From positions 1 through 32,270 of IMG/VR virus record IMGVR_UViG_3300042691_004934: a DNA stretch of 32,270 nucleotides; one strand, given 5' to 3'. Below, piece by piece: positions 16,734 to 22,704 of this stretch (its first letter is position 1; each line of letters opens with the position of its first letter). Made by a program: the position numbers and the translations under genes. The stretch is from a virus. The notes under the pieces were generated by a model. The model saw only the letters and a program-made list of their open reading frames with translations, did not search any database and had not been told where the DNA came from.

Positions 16734-16863
16734 GTGTTGCGAATTTCACCTGACAAACCGCATACCGTTGATTTGAATCGTATTCGGCCATGTTAGGATC
16801 GGCCATGCATCGGTTTATAAAGGCCGATTTTGATTCGTTTTTATTTGGTGTTGGTATTGGCAT
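16705..16863 (-). CDS. 52-aa conserved phage protein, first gene of late operon
   Basis: A 52-codon gene (MPIPTPNKNESKSAFINRCM ... NQRYAVCQVKF) that overlaps the next gene by 29 nt. The pattern M-P-x-P...E-x-K-x-x-F-x-x-R-C-M...Q-R-x-A-V-C is a well-known small phage module, often found alone or fused to head and protease proteins in this genomic position. The two cysteines (C19 and C37) may pair or bind metal. It is the first gene after the promoter at 16887-16918, with a leader of about 18 nt. Confidence 0.82.
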   Translation of the reverse strand: MPIPTPNKNESKSAFINRCMADPNMAEYDSNQRYAVCQVKFATHGKNKRKNK

Positions 16864-16886
16864 TTTTTATCGTTTTGTTTCCTTTG

Positions 16887-16918
16887 CAAATTTACAAAAT
16901 TTTGTTGTATAAGCGCAA
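16887..16918 (-). promoter_or_regulatory. Bacteroidetes-type promoter for packaging/structural operon
   Basis: On the coding strand TTG (16918-16916), a 21-nt spacer and TAAATTTG (16894-16887) match the Bacteroidetes consensus TTG-N17-23-TAnnTTTG. The predicted start of RNA is about 18 nt before the 52-aa gene. It lies at the edge of the cassette island and is the only promoter I see between the island and the terminase genes. Confidence 0.65.
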
Positions 16919-16928
16919 TATTATGGCG

Positions 16929-16936
16929 GTTAGCGG
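16929..16936. repeat. lone cassette core site at left edge of island (GTTAGCGG)
   Basis: GTTAGCGG occurs here at the boundary between the phage body and the DUF4326 unit, identical to the core at 17355-17362. A TTATAAC follows at 16941-16947. I cannot find a clear stem partner, so this could be an insertion point or a decayed site. Confidence 0.45.
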
Positions 16937-16953
16937 ATAGTTATAACCAATGC

Positions 16954-17274
16954 TTACTGACATAGTTCTAATAAAGTATCTGCATGACATTCACAAGAAA
17001 GCGAACAAAAACACGCTAAGTTTTTACCTCTTAATGTTTTAATATTTTCGCTAATCCATTTAAACCTATCAAACTCAATACTCGCTTGTATTTCATCAAT
17101 CCATCGGTAAACCATAGCGTTGTTTAATATACATTCTCTGTATCTTAAAACCGCTTCCTTTGCTCCTAATTCACTTACTAAAAATGGATTGCCCCATTTA
17201 GTCGGTCTACCAACATAAACAGTATTTTCAGGCATCTTAAATCCTTTTGTTCGCTTTCTTTGTATTCGTTCCAT
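16954..17274 (-). CDS. DUF4326-family protein (cassette gene)
   Basis: 106 aa. The family signature is present at both ends: YVGRPTKWGNPFLV (residues 20-33) and LRGKNLACFCSLSCECHADT (82-101), where the Cys and His residues could bind metal. Biochemical function is unknown; such proteins are frequent in phages, plasmids and mobile regions. The gene begins 27 nt after the inverted-repeat element ending at 17302, is GATC-free, and has codon use unlike the phage body, all pointing to transfer. It is likely a moron or cassette cargo rather than essential. Confidence 0.85.
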   Translation of the reverse strand: MERIQRKRTKGFKMPENTVYVGRPTKWGNPFLVSELGAKEAVLRYRECILNNAMVYRWIDEIQASIEFDRFKWISENIKTLRGKNLACFCSLSCECHADTLLELCQ

Positions 17275-17301
17275 AATTATATTTCGTTAAATAATCGCAC
17301 T

Positions 17302-17362
17302 GGTTATAACAGCGTATAAAAGCCATTAAAAAAAACGGCTCTTATACGCAAACCGTTAGCGG
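17302..17362. repeat. attC-like inverted repeat 1
   Basis: + strand order: TTATAAC (17304-17310), one A, stem arm 17312-17324, 12-nt loop, stem arm 17337-17349 (12 of 13 positions pair), five bases AAACC, then GTTAGCG (17355-17361). It has the same core-A-stem...stem-5nt-GTTA plan as the two elements at 17694-17825 and 17923-18049. It separates the DUF4326 gene from the 147-aa gene, whose stop codon lies inside the GTTA core. Confidence 0.65.
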
Positions 17363-17760
17363 TAATACTGCGACATCGCTCCGTAGAAAGTTTGTGCCAT
17401 ATTCTCAAACTCTATCAAATCAATGTTTTTACTAACACACATATCAATTCTATCTTCACCCAAAACCATACACTCATACATTATTCCTATTCTGTTTGCG
17501 TATGGGTCACGGTCTGCATACTTTCTAAAATCATAAAACAATATGCCTATCTGGTAAATTTTATCTTCACCATTTTTAAAAGTTTTCCAATAACAGAAAT
17601 CTTCGTTTTTATGGTTTTGAACGTATCTTCTGTATCCTAATTCTTTGAGTTTGGTTTCCGTTTTAGATAACCATTCATCCCAAGAAGTACTACCGCTAAC
17701 ATCCGCTATAAGTAATGGCGGTTGCAGTGGTAATTGGACATTTGTGCTTTCTTTTGTCAT
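17356..17760 (-). CDS. unknown cassette protein
   Basis: About 134 aa from the ATG at 17760 (MTKESTNVQLPLQPPLLIAD); an ATG at 17799 would give 147 aa but lies inside a 20-bp stem. The body is a mixed alpha/beta domain (TETKLKELGYRRYVQNHKNE, then KIYQIGILFYDFRKY and IGIMYECMVLG). I do not recognise a family. Residues around PPLLIADVSG are encoded by the right-hand attC-like element, so the reading frame runs through that site. The stop lies in the core GTTA of element 1. The gene is GATC-free. Confidence 0.7.
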   Translation of the reverse strand: MTKESTNVQLPLQPPLLIADVSGSTSWDEWLSKTETKLKELGYRRYVQNHKNEDFCYWKTFKNGEDKIYQIGILFYDFRKYADRDPYANRIGIMYECMVLGEDRIDMCVSKNIDLIEFENMAQTFYGAMSQYYR

Positions 17761-17825
17761 TTGTACTAAATTTAAAGTGAGTAGTTCTAAATCCGCCACT
17801 ACTCATAGCGGAATACCGTTATAAG
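17694..17825. repeat. attC-like inverted repeat 2
   Basis: CGCTAAC (17694-17700), one A, then arm 17702-17721 pairs with arm 17793-17812 at 18 of 20 positions, then ATACC and GTTATAAG (17818-17825). The ~70-nt loop holds the likely start of the 147/134-aa gene, and the left arm is inside its coding region. The architecture is the same as in the neighbouring elements. At ~132 bp it is in the size range of long integron attC sites. Confidence 0.7.
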
Positions 17826-18001
17826 TCAGTTTGCTCAACTACTATTTTTAAGCATTCCCAACATTTATAACATTTATCTCTATAATATTCCCTTCGTATT
17901 TGTGGATGTTCGCAAACCGAACTTATAACAGCACCCTTGCGCAGTTTAGCATCAGGATTAGTTGGGGTTGCGTTATCTTTAAATTGTTTATCTGTTATCA
18001 T
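17819..18001 (-). CDS. small Cys/His zinc-ribbon-like cassette protein
   Basis: 60 aa. Cys30, His32, Cys44, Cys47 and Cys50 (CEH ... KCYKCWECLKI) suggest a small zinc-binding module. Residues ~20-29 (LRKGAVISSV) are encoded by the left arm and core of attC-like element 3, so the N-terminus may be a by-product of that site. The start codon sits in that element's loop. The stop overlaps the GTTATAA core of element 2. No GATC, and composition unlike the phage body. Function unknown. Confidence 0.65.
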   Translation of the reverse strand: MITDKQFKDNATPTNPDAKLRKGAVISSVCEHPQIRREYYRDKCYKCWECLKIVVEQTDL

Positions 18002-18049
18002 AATTTTTTGGTTATTAAATTAAACTGCGCAAGGCTGCAAAACGTTATG
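17923..18049. repeat. attC-like inverted repeat 3
   Basis: TTATAAC (17923-17929), one A, then arm 17931-17948 pairs with arm 18021-18038 at 17 of 18 positions, then AAAAC and GTTATG (18044-18049). The spacing on both sides (1 nt and 5 nt) equals that of elements 1 and 2 although the stem sequences differ. This is what attC sites show: conserved core and geometry with variable stem. The 72-nt loop contains the start of the 60-aa gene. Confidence 0.7.
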
Positions 18050-18062
18050 TTCAATTTTATTT

Positions 18063-18692
18063 TTAAAAAATCCCTCCCCACTGGTTCGCCATAGCATCCG
18101 CAATACCCTTGAATGTTTTACTTCTTGCTTTTCGCCTTTCTTCTTTAGGTAGTTTAAAAGTTTCGTAATGCAATCGGCTGTCAGTCCTTCCGCTTTTATG
18201 CACAATAATATCCGGCTCTACAATATTTGTAGGCTCTAATTTTGGCAATCCAACTAACCACAAACAAGTGCTTTTCCTTTCAGTATGTCCAAATTGGTAA
18301 GGCTGTATTATTTGAGTAGGCTTTTTGTAAAGTCGGCTCATTATTCCTATCGGGTTTTCAATGTAGCCTTTACCTATTTTCTCCAATGCCTCTGCACACT
18401 TCAAAAAATGCTCTACGGCTTCTGCTCTTTGTTCGTGTATATTTGGAAACCTATCAGCATATTCCGGTTTATAGTATTTATTAGCTGCAACTGTTAGCCG
18501 AGTGCATTCTGGGTGCATTCCTAAAAAATCAGGCTCAATCAATTTTATGGCTTCAAAGCAATCCATTTGTAAATGCCTTTCATGATATTTTCCACTTGCC
18601 GGTAATAAGTCGCAACTATAAGCATCATGTCCAGCGTTCAAAAATGCTTCCATTACCGTTTGGCTTTCTTCGTGTGTTATTAAAACTTTCAT
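18063..18692 (-). CDS. cytosine-C5 methyltransferase-like protein with altered motif IV
   Basis: 209 aa. The start MKVLITHEESQTVMEAF and GHDAYSCDLLPASGKYHERH fit a Rossmann SAM-binding fold. HPECTRLTVA (residues 60-69) is where C5-methyltransferases have PCQ, and IENPIGIMS (111-119) corresponds to the ENV motif. Many phages carry this short family annotated as DNA cytosine methyltransferase, but the missing PCQ and small target domain leave activity uncertain. It ends 18 nt from the core of element 3 and is GATC-free. Likely roles are DNA modification or anti-restriction, inferred. Confidence 0.75.
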   Translation of the reverse strand: MKVLITHEESQTVMEAFLNAGHDAYSCDLLPASGKYHERHLQMDCFEAIKLIEPDFLGMHPECTRLTVAANKYYKPEYADRFPNIHEQRAEAVEHFLKCAEALEKIGKGYIENPIGIMSRLYKKPTQIIQPYQFGHTERKSTCLWLVGLPKLEPTNIVEPDIIVHKSGRTDSRLHYETFKLPKEERRKARSKTFKGIADAMANQWGGIF

Positions 18693-18737
18693 ATTTCCCT
18701 CGCTATTTTTTAAAATCCGTTATTTTTTTTTAAGTTA

Positions 18738-18803
18738 ACCGCCGCATTTACTGTAATAAATTTATAACATAACCGGATTAATGGTTTAGTTATGCGCGGC
18801 GGT
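18738..18803. repeat. inverted repeat and core-like motif at right edge of island
   Basis: ACCGCCGC (18738-18745) pairs exactly with GCGGCGGT (18796-18803). Between them lie TTATAAC (18762-18768) and GTTATGCG (18789-18796), the same core words as the cassette elements, but the order does not match their geometry. The repeat spans the boundary between the methyltransferase unit and the VRR-NUC gene. Confidence 0.5.
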
Positions 18804-19175
18804 GATTTTTTTCCAATGTTCTGTATTCCCTGAAATATATCCGGCCAAAATATGATCAACATCATCCAAATTCCACGCGATCCATACACACCATCCCAAT
18901 TTTGTTAATTGGCCATGAAATAACAGTTGTGTTGGCCTGATTGATCCGCCCGATGTTTTCAGTTCGATGGCCAATCCGATCCATTTTCCGGATGGATTAA
19001 AGATCATTATATCCGGAACACCGGCAACAACACCCATTTTTTTGAACTTTGCGCCATCTTTTGCGTTTCGTTTTCCGCCGTTTGGAACATGGATCGCCAA
19101 CATTTCCGGATATTTTGATCGGATTAATTGCATCGCGCTGATCTGAAAATTATCTTCTTTGCCCTGATATTTCAT
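18786..19175 (-). CDS. VRR-NUC domain nuclease
   Basis: 129 aa, single-domain PD-(D/E)xK nuclease. Conserved elements are HVPNGGKRNAKDGAKFKKMG (residues 29-48), GVPDIMIF with Asp55, AIELKTSGG with Glu71 and Lys73, and the following Gln83 (RPTQ). Stand-alone phage VRR-NUC proteins are thought to resolve branched or flap DNA during replication or recombination. It overlaps the upstream 71-aa gene by 4 nt. The stop codon is beside the GTTATGCG of the cassette island edge, which may have inserted exactly at the gene's end. Confidence 0.92.
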   Translation of the reverse strand: MKYQGKEDNFQISAMQLIRSKYPEMLAIHVPNGGKRNAKDGAKFKKMGVVAGVPDIMIFNPSGKWIGLAIELKTSGGSIRPTQLLFHGQLTKLGWCVWIAWNLDDVDHILAGYISGNTEHWKKITAAHN

Positions 19176-19387
19176 AATTTGGTTATTTCATTTTTAACAT
19201 CATGCCAATATTTATCAATTTCGTTTATTGTTAATTTATACCCTAAATCATTTAATACGTTTTTATAAGTTGATTTTAATATTTCATCAACACATATCAA
19301 TGCGCATTGTTTTATTTCAACTTGCATTAATCCGGTTGGTAAATCAAATTTTTCAATTAATTCAATTGCTTTATCCTTTGGATTCAT
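19172..19387 (-). CDS. small conserved replication-module protein
   Basis: 71 aa. The pattern KAIELIEKF...KQCALICVDEIL...YWHDVKNEI is a small helical protein that recurs in Bacteroidetes phages and prophages (family known by sight, function unknown). It overlaps both neighbours by 4 nt (ATGA), linking the DUF6633-like gene to VRR-NUC in one transcript. Confidence 0.75.
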   Translation of the reverse strand: MNPKDKAIELIEKFDLPTGLMQVEIKQCALICVDEILKSTYKNVLNDLGYKLTINEIDKYWHDVKNEITKL

Positions 19388-20067
19388 TTCAGTTTTTCAA
19401 TTATGTGGTTCATCACTCCGTTAGTATTCTGCATTTCCAAATCCTTTAATATTCGATTTTTTCGATCCTGATCCATATCCGGCCACCTCTTTTGAATGTC
19501 ATCAAACCATTGTTCCAATGATGCGGTGTTTCGAACATGATTAACCGGTTTCATTCTTTTTTCCGGCATTTCGTTTAAATGCCTTTTAAATTGCTCGTAA
19601 TCGATCAAATCCGGTTGGCGGTTCTTTACCTTATTTTGATTATATCGTTCAACCTCGATCGCGTGTGTGCGATCCTGATCGTATTTTTCAAACCATTCCA
19701 ATATGATGGAACCATCCAAACGTTCATAAATTTTTCCGTATTGGCCTAACTTAGCATTTTCGAACAATAATTTGATTTCCTCAAACTTTAAAAAATAGTA
19801 TGATTTCGCGATCAATTTTGATGTTTCCATGATCTGAATTGCGTTCATTGGCCGCGAAACATTAAAAAATTCATTTACATTGGTTATTAATTGCGCCAAC
19901 AATTCCATGATTGCCGCATCACCATGATTGCGCCTTGCTAACGCAATTGATGGTGTTTCCAATTTAAGCACCTCCGCCGGATGATTGATTGCGCATATTT
20001 GCGAAATATTGTTCCAAAATACGTTTTGTATCTGCTTTAGATTCTGATTGTTTCTTTGTAGTTCCAT
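19384..20067 (-). CDS. DUF6633-like replication-module protein
   Basis: 227 aa. The N-terminal half has LKLETPSIALARRNHGD and MNAIQIMETSKLIAKSYYFL, then FENAKLGQYGKIYERLDGS and LEWFEKYDQDR, matching (from memory) the DUF6633 family next to replication initiators in Bacteroidetes phages. The C-terminal half is basic and helical. The first ~34 codons overlap the end of the initiator gene by 104 nt in another frame. A role such as helicase loading is suggested by location only. Confidence 0.75.
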   Translation of the reverse strand: MELQRNNQNLKQIQNVFWNNISQICAINHPAEVLKLETPSIALARRNHGDAAIMELLAQLITNVNEFFNVSRPMNAIQIMETSKLIAKSYYFLKFEEIKLLFENAKLGQYGKIYERLDGSIILEWFEKYDQDRTHAIEVERYNQNKVKNRQPDLIDYEQFKRHLNEMPEKRMKPVNHVRNTASLEQWFDDIQKRWPDMDQDRKNRILKDLEMQNTNGVMNHIIEKLK

Positions 20068-20731
20068 TTTTTATTTTGCTTAAAATCTCGTTAAACTTTG
20101 AATTAATTAAACTTAGTGATAAATTTTCATTGATCCATTGATCGTTTATATTTTTTAATAGGAATCGAAAATCATCGCGAATTTCCGCGCCTGAATTTTG
20201 GAATTGAATTTTATTGATTATTTGTTTAATTGCCGCGCCATCTTTGGCGGTGAAATAATAATCAACTTTTTTTAAATATTTATACCAATCCAAAAAATCT
20301 TTTTTAATTAAATTGAAATCTGAAACCGAATTTTTTAATTCGGCATGTTTTTTATCTGTTTTTTTATTATTTGGTTTATTATATGGTATTGGTTCGGCAT
20401 CTTCGCCATTTCGATTTGGCATTGTTGCCACATCGGTTTGGTTTAAAACACAATACCATTTGGTTTTATCGTATGGATTTTGATTGAAATTTCCCACACC
20501 AATTACATTTTGTTTTTCTAAATTTTCAAGTGATCTTCTTATTTGATCGTATGATAAATAAGGAAATAACTCACAAAATGCGTTTATTGAATTATAAGTC
20601 CAATAAAATCCATTATAAAAATGCTTATTATTTGATTGATTTTTTTTAACCCAAAACCGGATATTGTTTAAAATAATTGATTCATGCAATCCGTATTTAA
20701 CCGCATCATCAATATTAAAATGATGTTCCAT
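19964..20731 (-). CDS. phage replication initiator (replisome organizer-like)
   Basis: About 255 aa from the ATG at 20731 (MEHHFNIDDAVKYGLHESII); a GTG at 20764 would add 11 residues but lies in the hairpin loop. The N-terminal ~110 residues are a winged helix typical of phage replisome organizers: HESIILNNIRFWV, GFYWTYNSINAFCELFPYLS, QIRRSLENLEKQNVIGVGNF. The C-terminal part (FLDWYKYLKKVDYYFTAKDG ...) is the helical DnaD-like half. It should bind the origin and load helicase. A 17-bp RNA hairpin lies just upstream. Confidence 0.88.
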   Translation of the reverse strand: MEHHFNIDDAVKYGLHESIILNNIRFWVKKNQSNNKHFYNGFYWTYNSINAFCELFPYLSYDQIRRSLENLEKQNVIGVGNFNQNPYDKTKWYCVLNQTDVATMPNRNGEDAEPIPYNKPNNKKTDKKHAELKNSVSDFNLIKKDFLDWYKYLKKVDYYFTAKDGAAIKQIINKIQFQNSGAEIRDDFRFLLKNINDQWINENLSLSLINSKFNEILSKIKNGTTKKQSESKADTKRILEQYFANMRNQSSGGGA

Positions 20732-20742
20732 AAAATATAAAA

Positions 20743-20813
20743 CCCTCACCGGATTGATGTGCACCCCATTTTTCAGAACCGAAATTCATCAAATGGCATC
20801 AACCCAATGAGGG
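20743..20813 (-). promoter_or_regulatory. long RNA hairpin in leader of replication initiator
   Basis: In the transcript, the segment 20813-20797 (CCCTCATTGGGTTGATG) pairs with 20759-20743 (CATCAATCCGGTGAGGG) at all 17 positions, three of them G-U. Nested inside, CCATTT and AAATGG form a further 6-bp stem. The structure ends 11 nt before the likely start codon at 20731 and holds the alternative GTG in its loop. It could act as a translational control element or a protein-binding site. Confidence 0.7.
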
Positions 20814-20881
20814 CGAAAAATGTTATTATTTGAATGTGGGTGCAACACATATTTTTTCCTATCAATGAACGTTCCGCGAAT

Positions 20882-21160
20882 TTACAAATTCCGTTGCAAA
20901 TTATCAATATATTTATTTAATTCTAAAATATAAATATCCAATTTTTCACGCGTGAATGAATCGTGTTCCATGTATCGCAATACATGATTCCGGTGTTTGA
21001 TGAAATACCCAACCAAATATTCATTTGATAAGTATGGAACTTTTAAAACATTGCAAACAACCGAATGCGGAATGTTTAATTGATCTGATATGTATTCCGG
21101 CTTTTGATTATAATCATTGAACCGGCGTTTTATTTCATTTGTTTGTGAATCTGTTAACAT
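20882..21160 (-). CDS. small HTH-like protein
   Basis: 92 aa. Residues ~8-45 (EIKRRFNDYNQKPEYISDQL, then NIPHSVVCNVLKVPYLS) look like a helix-turn-helix, followed by a tyrosine-rich helical C-terminus (LVGYFIKHRNHVLRYMEHDS). Its start overlaps the 120-aa winged-helix gene by 26 nt. It lies upstream of the replication initiator, so regulation of that gene or origin binding are possible. Confidence 0.65.
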   Translation of the reverse strand: MLTDSQTNEIKRRFNDYNQKPEYISDQLNIPHSVVCNVLKVPYLSNEYLVGYFIKHRNHVLRYMEHDSFTREKLDIYILELNKYIDNLQRNL

Positions 21161-21497
21161 AATTTAATAATCCGTTTGATGCGCTTTTGATTGCATTGGC
21201 GCGTTGGTTTAAACTTAAAATTTCATCCTTTATTTCCTTTAGATCGATTGAATGCCAATATCCTTTTGAATTACTACAAATCGGCGCGATTCCGGTTGAT
21301 CGGATATAGTTGATCATTTTTCGCAACCTTGCATCCGTTAATTTGTAGCCTTTTGATTGCATTTTTTTAACGATTTCCGATGATTTAATTGCATTTTGTT
21401 TTCCTTTGTGGTATTCAAAACCCTTTAAGATCACCGGAATCATTAATTTTTCATCATAAGTTAATTCGAACGTGATATTTTCGAACCCTTTTATCAT
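21135..21497 (-). CDS. winged-helix-like early protein
   Basis: 120 aa. The pattern LTYDEKLMIPVILKG...NAIKSSEIVKKMQSKG...DARLRKMINYIRSTGIAPICSN and SKGYWHSID is a small winged-helix family frequent in Bacteroidetes phages (recognised from memory, function unknown). It overlaps the Gp157-like gene by 4 nt. It probably binds DNA near the replication genes. Confidence 0.78.
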   Translation of the reverse strand: MIKGFENITFELTYDEKLMIPVILKGFEYHKGKQNAIKSSEIVKKMQSKGYKLTDARLRKMINYIRSTGIAPICSNSKGYWHSIDLKEIKDEILSLNQRANAIKSASNGLLNYVNRFTNK

Positions 21498-21985
21498 TTG
21501 ATTTGTAGTGATACGGATTCAACAATTTGGCATCCATCAACCGATTCGCCGTTTTCAATTGCCGATTTGATCGCGGTTTTGTCCGGTGTTCCAACAATCT
21601 TTGTTTTCATGAACATTGCCGGAATCAAATTTTCATTAATCACATCAACCGATTTGTTTCGGCGAACACTCAATTTGAATGTGGAGGTTTCGAATTTTCC
21701 GCCACAAATAAAATCGATCGCATTGGCTAATGTTCCGCGCATCCAATCCACGCGGTTTTGTTTGGCCTTTTTTAAGGCCGTTAAACGTTTTATTTCAGCA
21801 TCGATGGCATCAATATCCGATTCAATCGTTTTGATGTAACCAACGTAATTTATGGCCTTTTGTGATAGGTTATTTTGGTTTAGTTCCAACGCTGTTTCAA
21901 TATCCGGTGTTATTTCACCATCCATTTCATCAGCCATGCGCATGATCGTTAAAAAATCTTCTGTTATGTTAAAAATTGTTTTCAT
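21494..21985 (-). CDS. siphovirus Gp157-family protein
   Basis: 163 aa. It matches the family closely: a MKTIFNITEDFLTIMRMADE start, a long central coiled coil (YIKTIESDIDAIDAEIKRLT, then ALKKAKQNRVDWMRGTL), GKFETSTFKLSVRRNKSV, and a C-terminal DKTAIKSAIENGE. Gp157 proteins accompany phage recombination and ssDNA-binding genes; one member was linked to phage resistance in streptococci, but the mechanism is unknown. It overlaps the 57-aa gene by 17 nt. Confidence 0.88.
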   Translation of the reverse strand: MKTIFNITEDFLTIMRMADEMDGEITPDIETALELNQNNLSQKAINYVGYIKTIESDIDAIDAEIKRLTALKKAKQNRVDWMRGTLANAIDFICGGKFETSTFKLSVRRNKSVDVINENLIPAMFMKTKIVGTPDKTAIKSAIENGESVDGCQIVESVSLQIK

Positions 21986-22142
21986 TGTTTCCGTTTTTTG
22001 TTTTTAGTATTTCGGTTATTAAACCGGTGTTGCAAATATCATTTATGATCGCTTTGCATTTTTCATCCGGTAGCCATCCAACCAACCGCATGGTGTGCGG
22101 TTGATTGTAGGCAATGAATTTAATGATTGTTAGTTTTTCCAT
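21969..22142 (-). CDS. 57-aa early protein
   Basis: An ATG at 22142 opens a 57-codon frame (MEKLTIIKFIAYNQPHTMRL ...) that fills the gap between the 194-aa and Gp157-like genes, overlapping them by 23 and 17 nt. GWLPDEKCKAIINDICNTGL in the middle looks like a folded helix region. Codon use agrees with the neighbours. Not recognised. Confidence 0.65.
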   Translation of the reverse strand: MEKLTIIKFIAYNQPHTMRLVGWLPDEKCKAIINDICNTGLITEILKTKNGNNENNF

Positions 22143-22704
22143 TCATCACATATTTGGTTAATTTTTCGCACATATCGATCACGTTGTCCGCAAATGTATT
22201 TGGATCATCACCAACATTTCCGGATGCGGTTAATATATCGAATGCCATCCGGCAACCAAATTGCCTGATCAAATGTATTTCTTTATTATCAGGTGCGGAA
22301 ATACCCGATCCCGATTGTTTTGATGATGATGCGTTTTGTTGTGCCGGATTTGATCCATTAGATGCCGATGGGGCTTGTCCTGATCTACCTAATTTTTTTT
22401 CAATATAAACTTTAAAACCTCGCCCTGATGGCGAAATCTTATATTGAACTAAATCGCCCTCACGAAAATAGTTGTTCACTTCGTTTCGATACATTGTTCC
22501 AATATCGCCATTTTCAAAAATAACCTCATGTTTGTATTTTGTTTCGTACATGTCGGTGAATTTGATTGATTTGATTTTTGATTCTTTTATTGTTTCCATG
22601 TTTTCAAATTGTTGTTGTGTTTCTTCTAATTGTTTATGATATATTATTTCGGCATCAATGCGATCCGCCAATTGGTTGATCAACCATTCCTTTGTTTGCC
22701 CCAT
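22120..22704 (-). CDS. unknown early protein with possible OB-like domain
   Basis: 194 aa. Residues ~40-108 form a beta-rich stretch (FTDMYETKYKHEVIFENGDI, then REGDLVQYKISPSGRGFKVY) that could be an OB-like fold. It is followed by a Ser/Gly/Asn/Gln-rich flexible linker (about 112-140) and a conserved-looking helix (IRQFGCRMAFDILTAS). Domain-linker-tip layout and a place next to Gp157 resemble ssDNA-binding proteins, but I see no diagnostic motif. An alternative ATG at 22599 would avoid the 50-nt overlap with the upstream gene. Confidence 0.7.
   Translation of the reverse strand: MGQTKEWLINQLADRIDAEIIYHKQLEETQQQFENMETIKESKIKSIKFTDMYETKYKHEVIFENGDIGTMYRNEVNNYFREGDLVQYKISPSGRGFKVYIEKKLGRSGQAPSASNGSNPAQQNASSSKQSGSGISAPDNKEIHLIRQFGCRMAFDILTASGNVGDDPNTFADNVIDMCEKLTKYVMNGKTNNH

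Noticed and set aside
18020-18205. 61-codon minus-strand frame overlapping the methyltransferase gene
   Set aside because: Different frame within a well-supported gene and no family pattern.
18738-18803. Right-edge repeat as a complete attC site
   Set aside because: Core words are present but the order of stem and core differs from elements 1-3, so I list it only as a repeat.
20765-20848. 25-codon frame (starting MCCTHIQ) in the leader of the replication initiator
   Set aside because: No coupling, and it overlaps the long hairpin; probably chance.
22191-22198. TAnnTTTG-like box upstream of the 57-aa gene
   Set aside because: Inside the coding region of the 194-aa gene without a proper -33 box; such words are frequent by chance.
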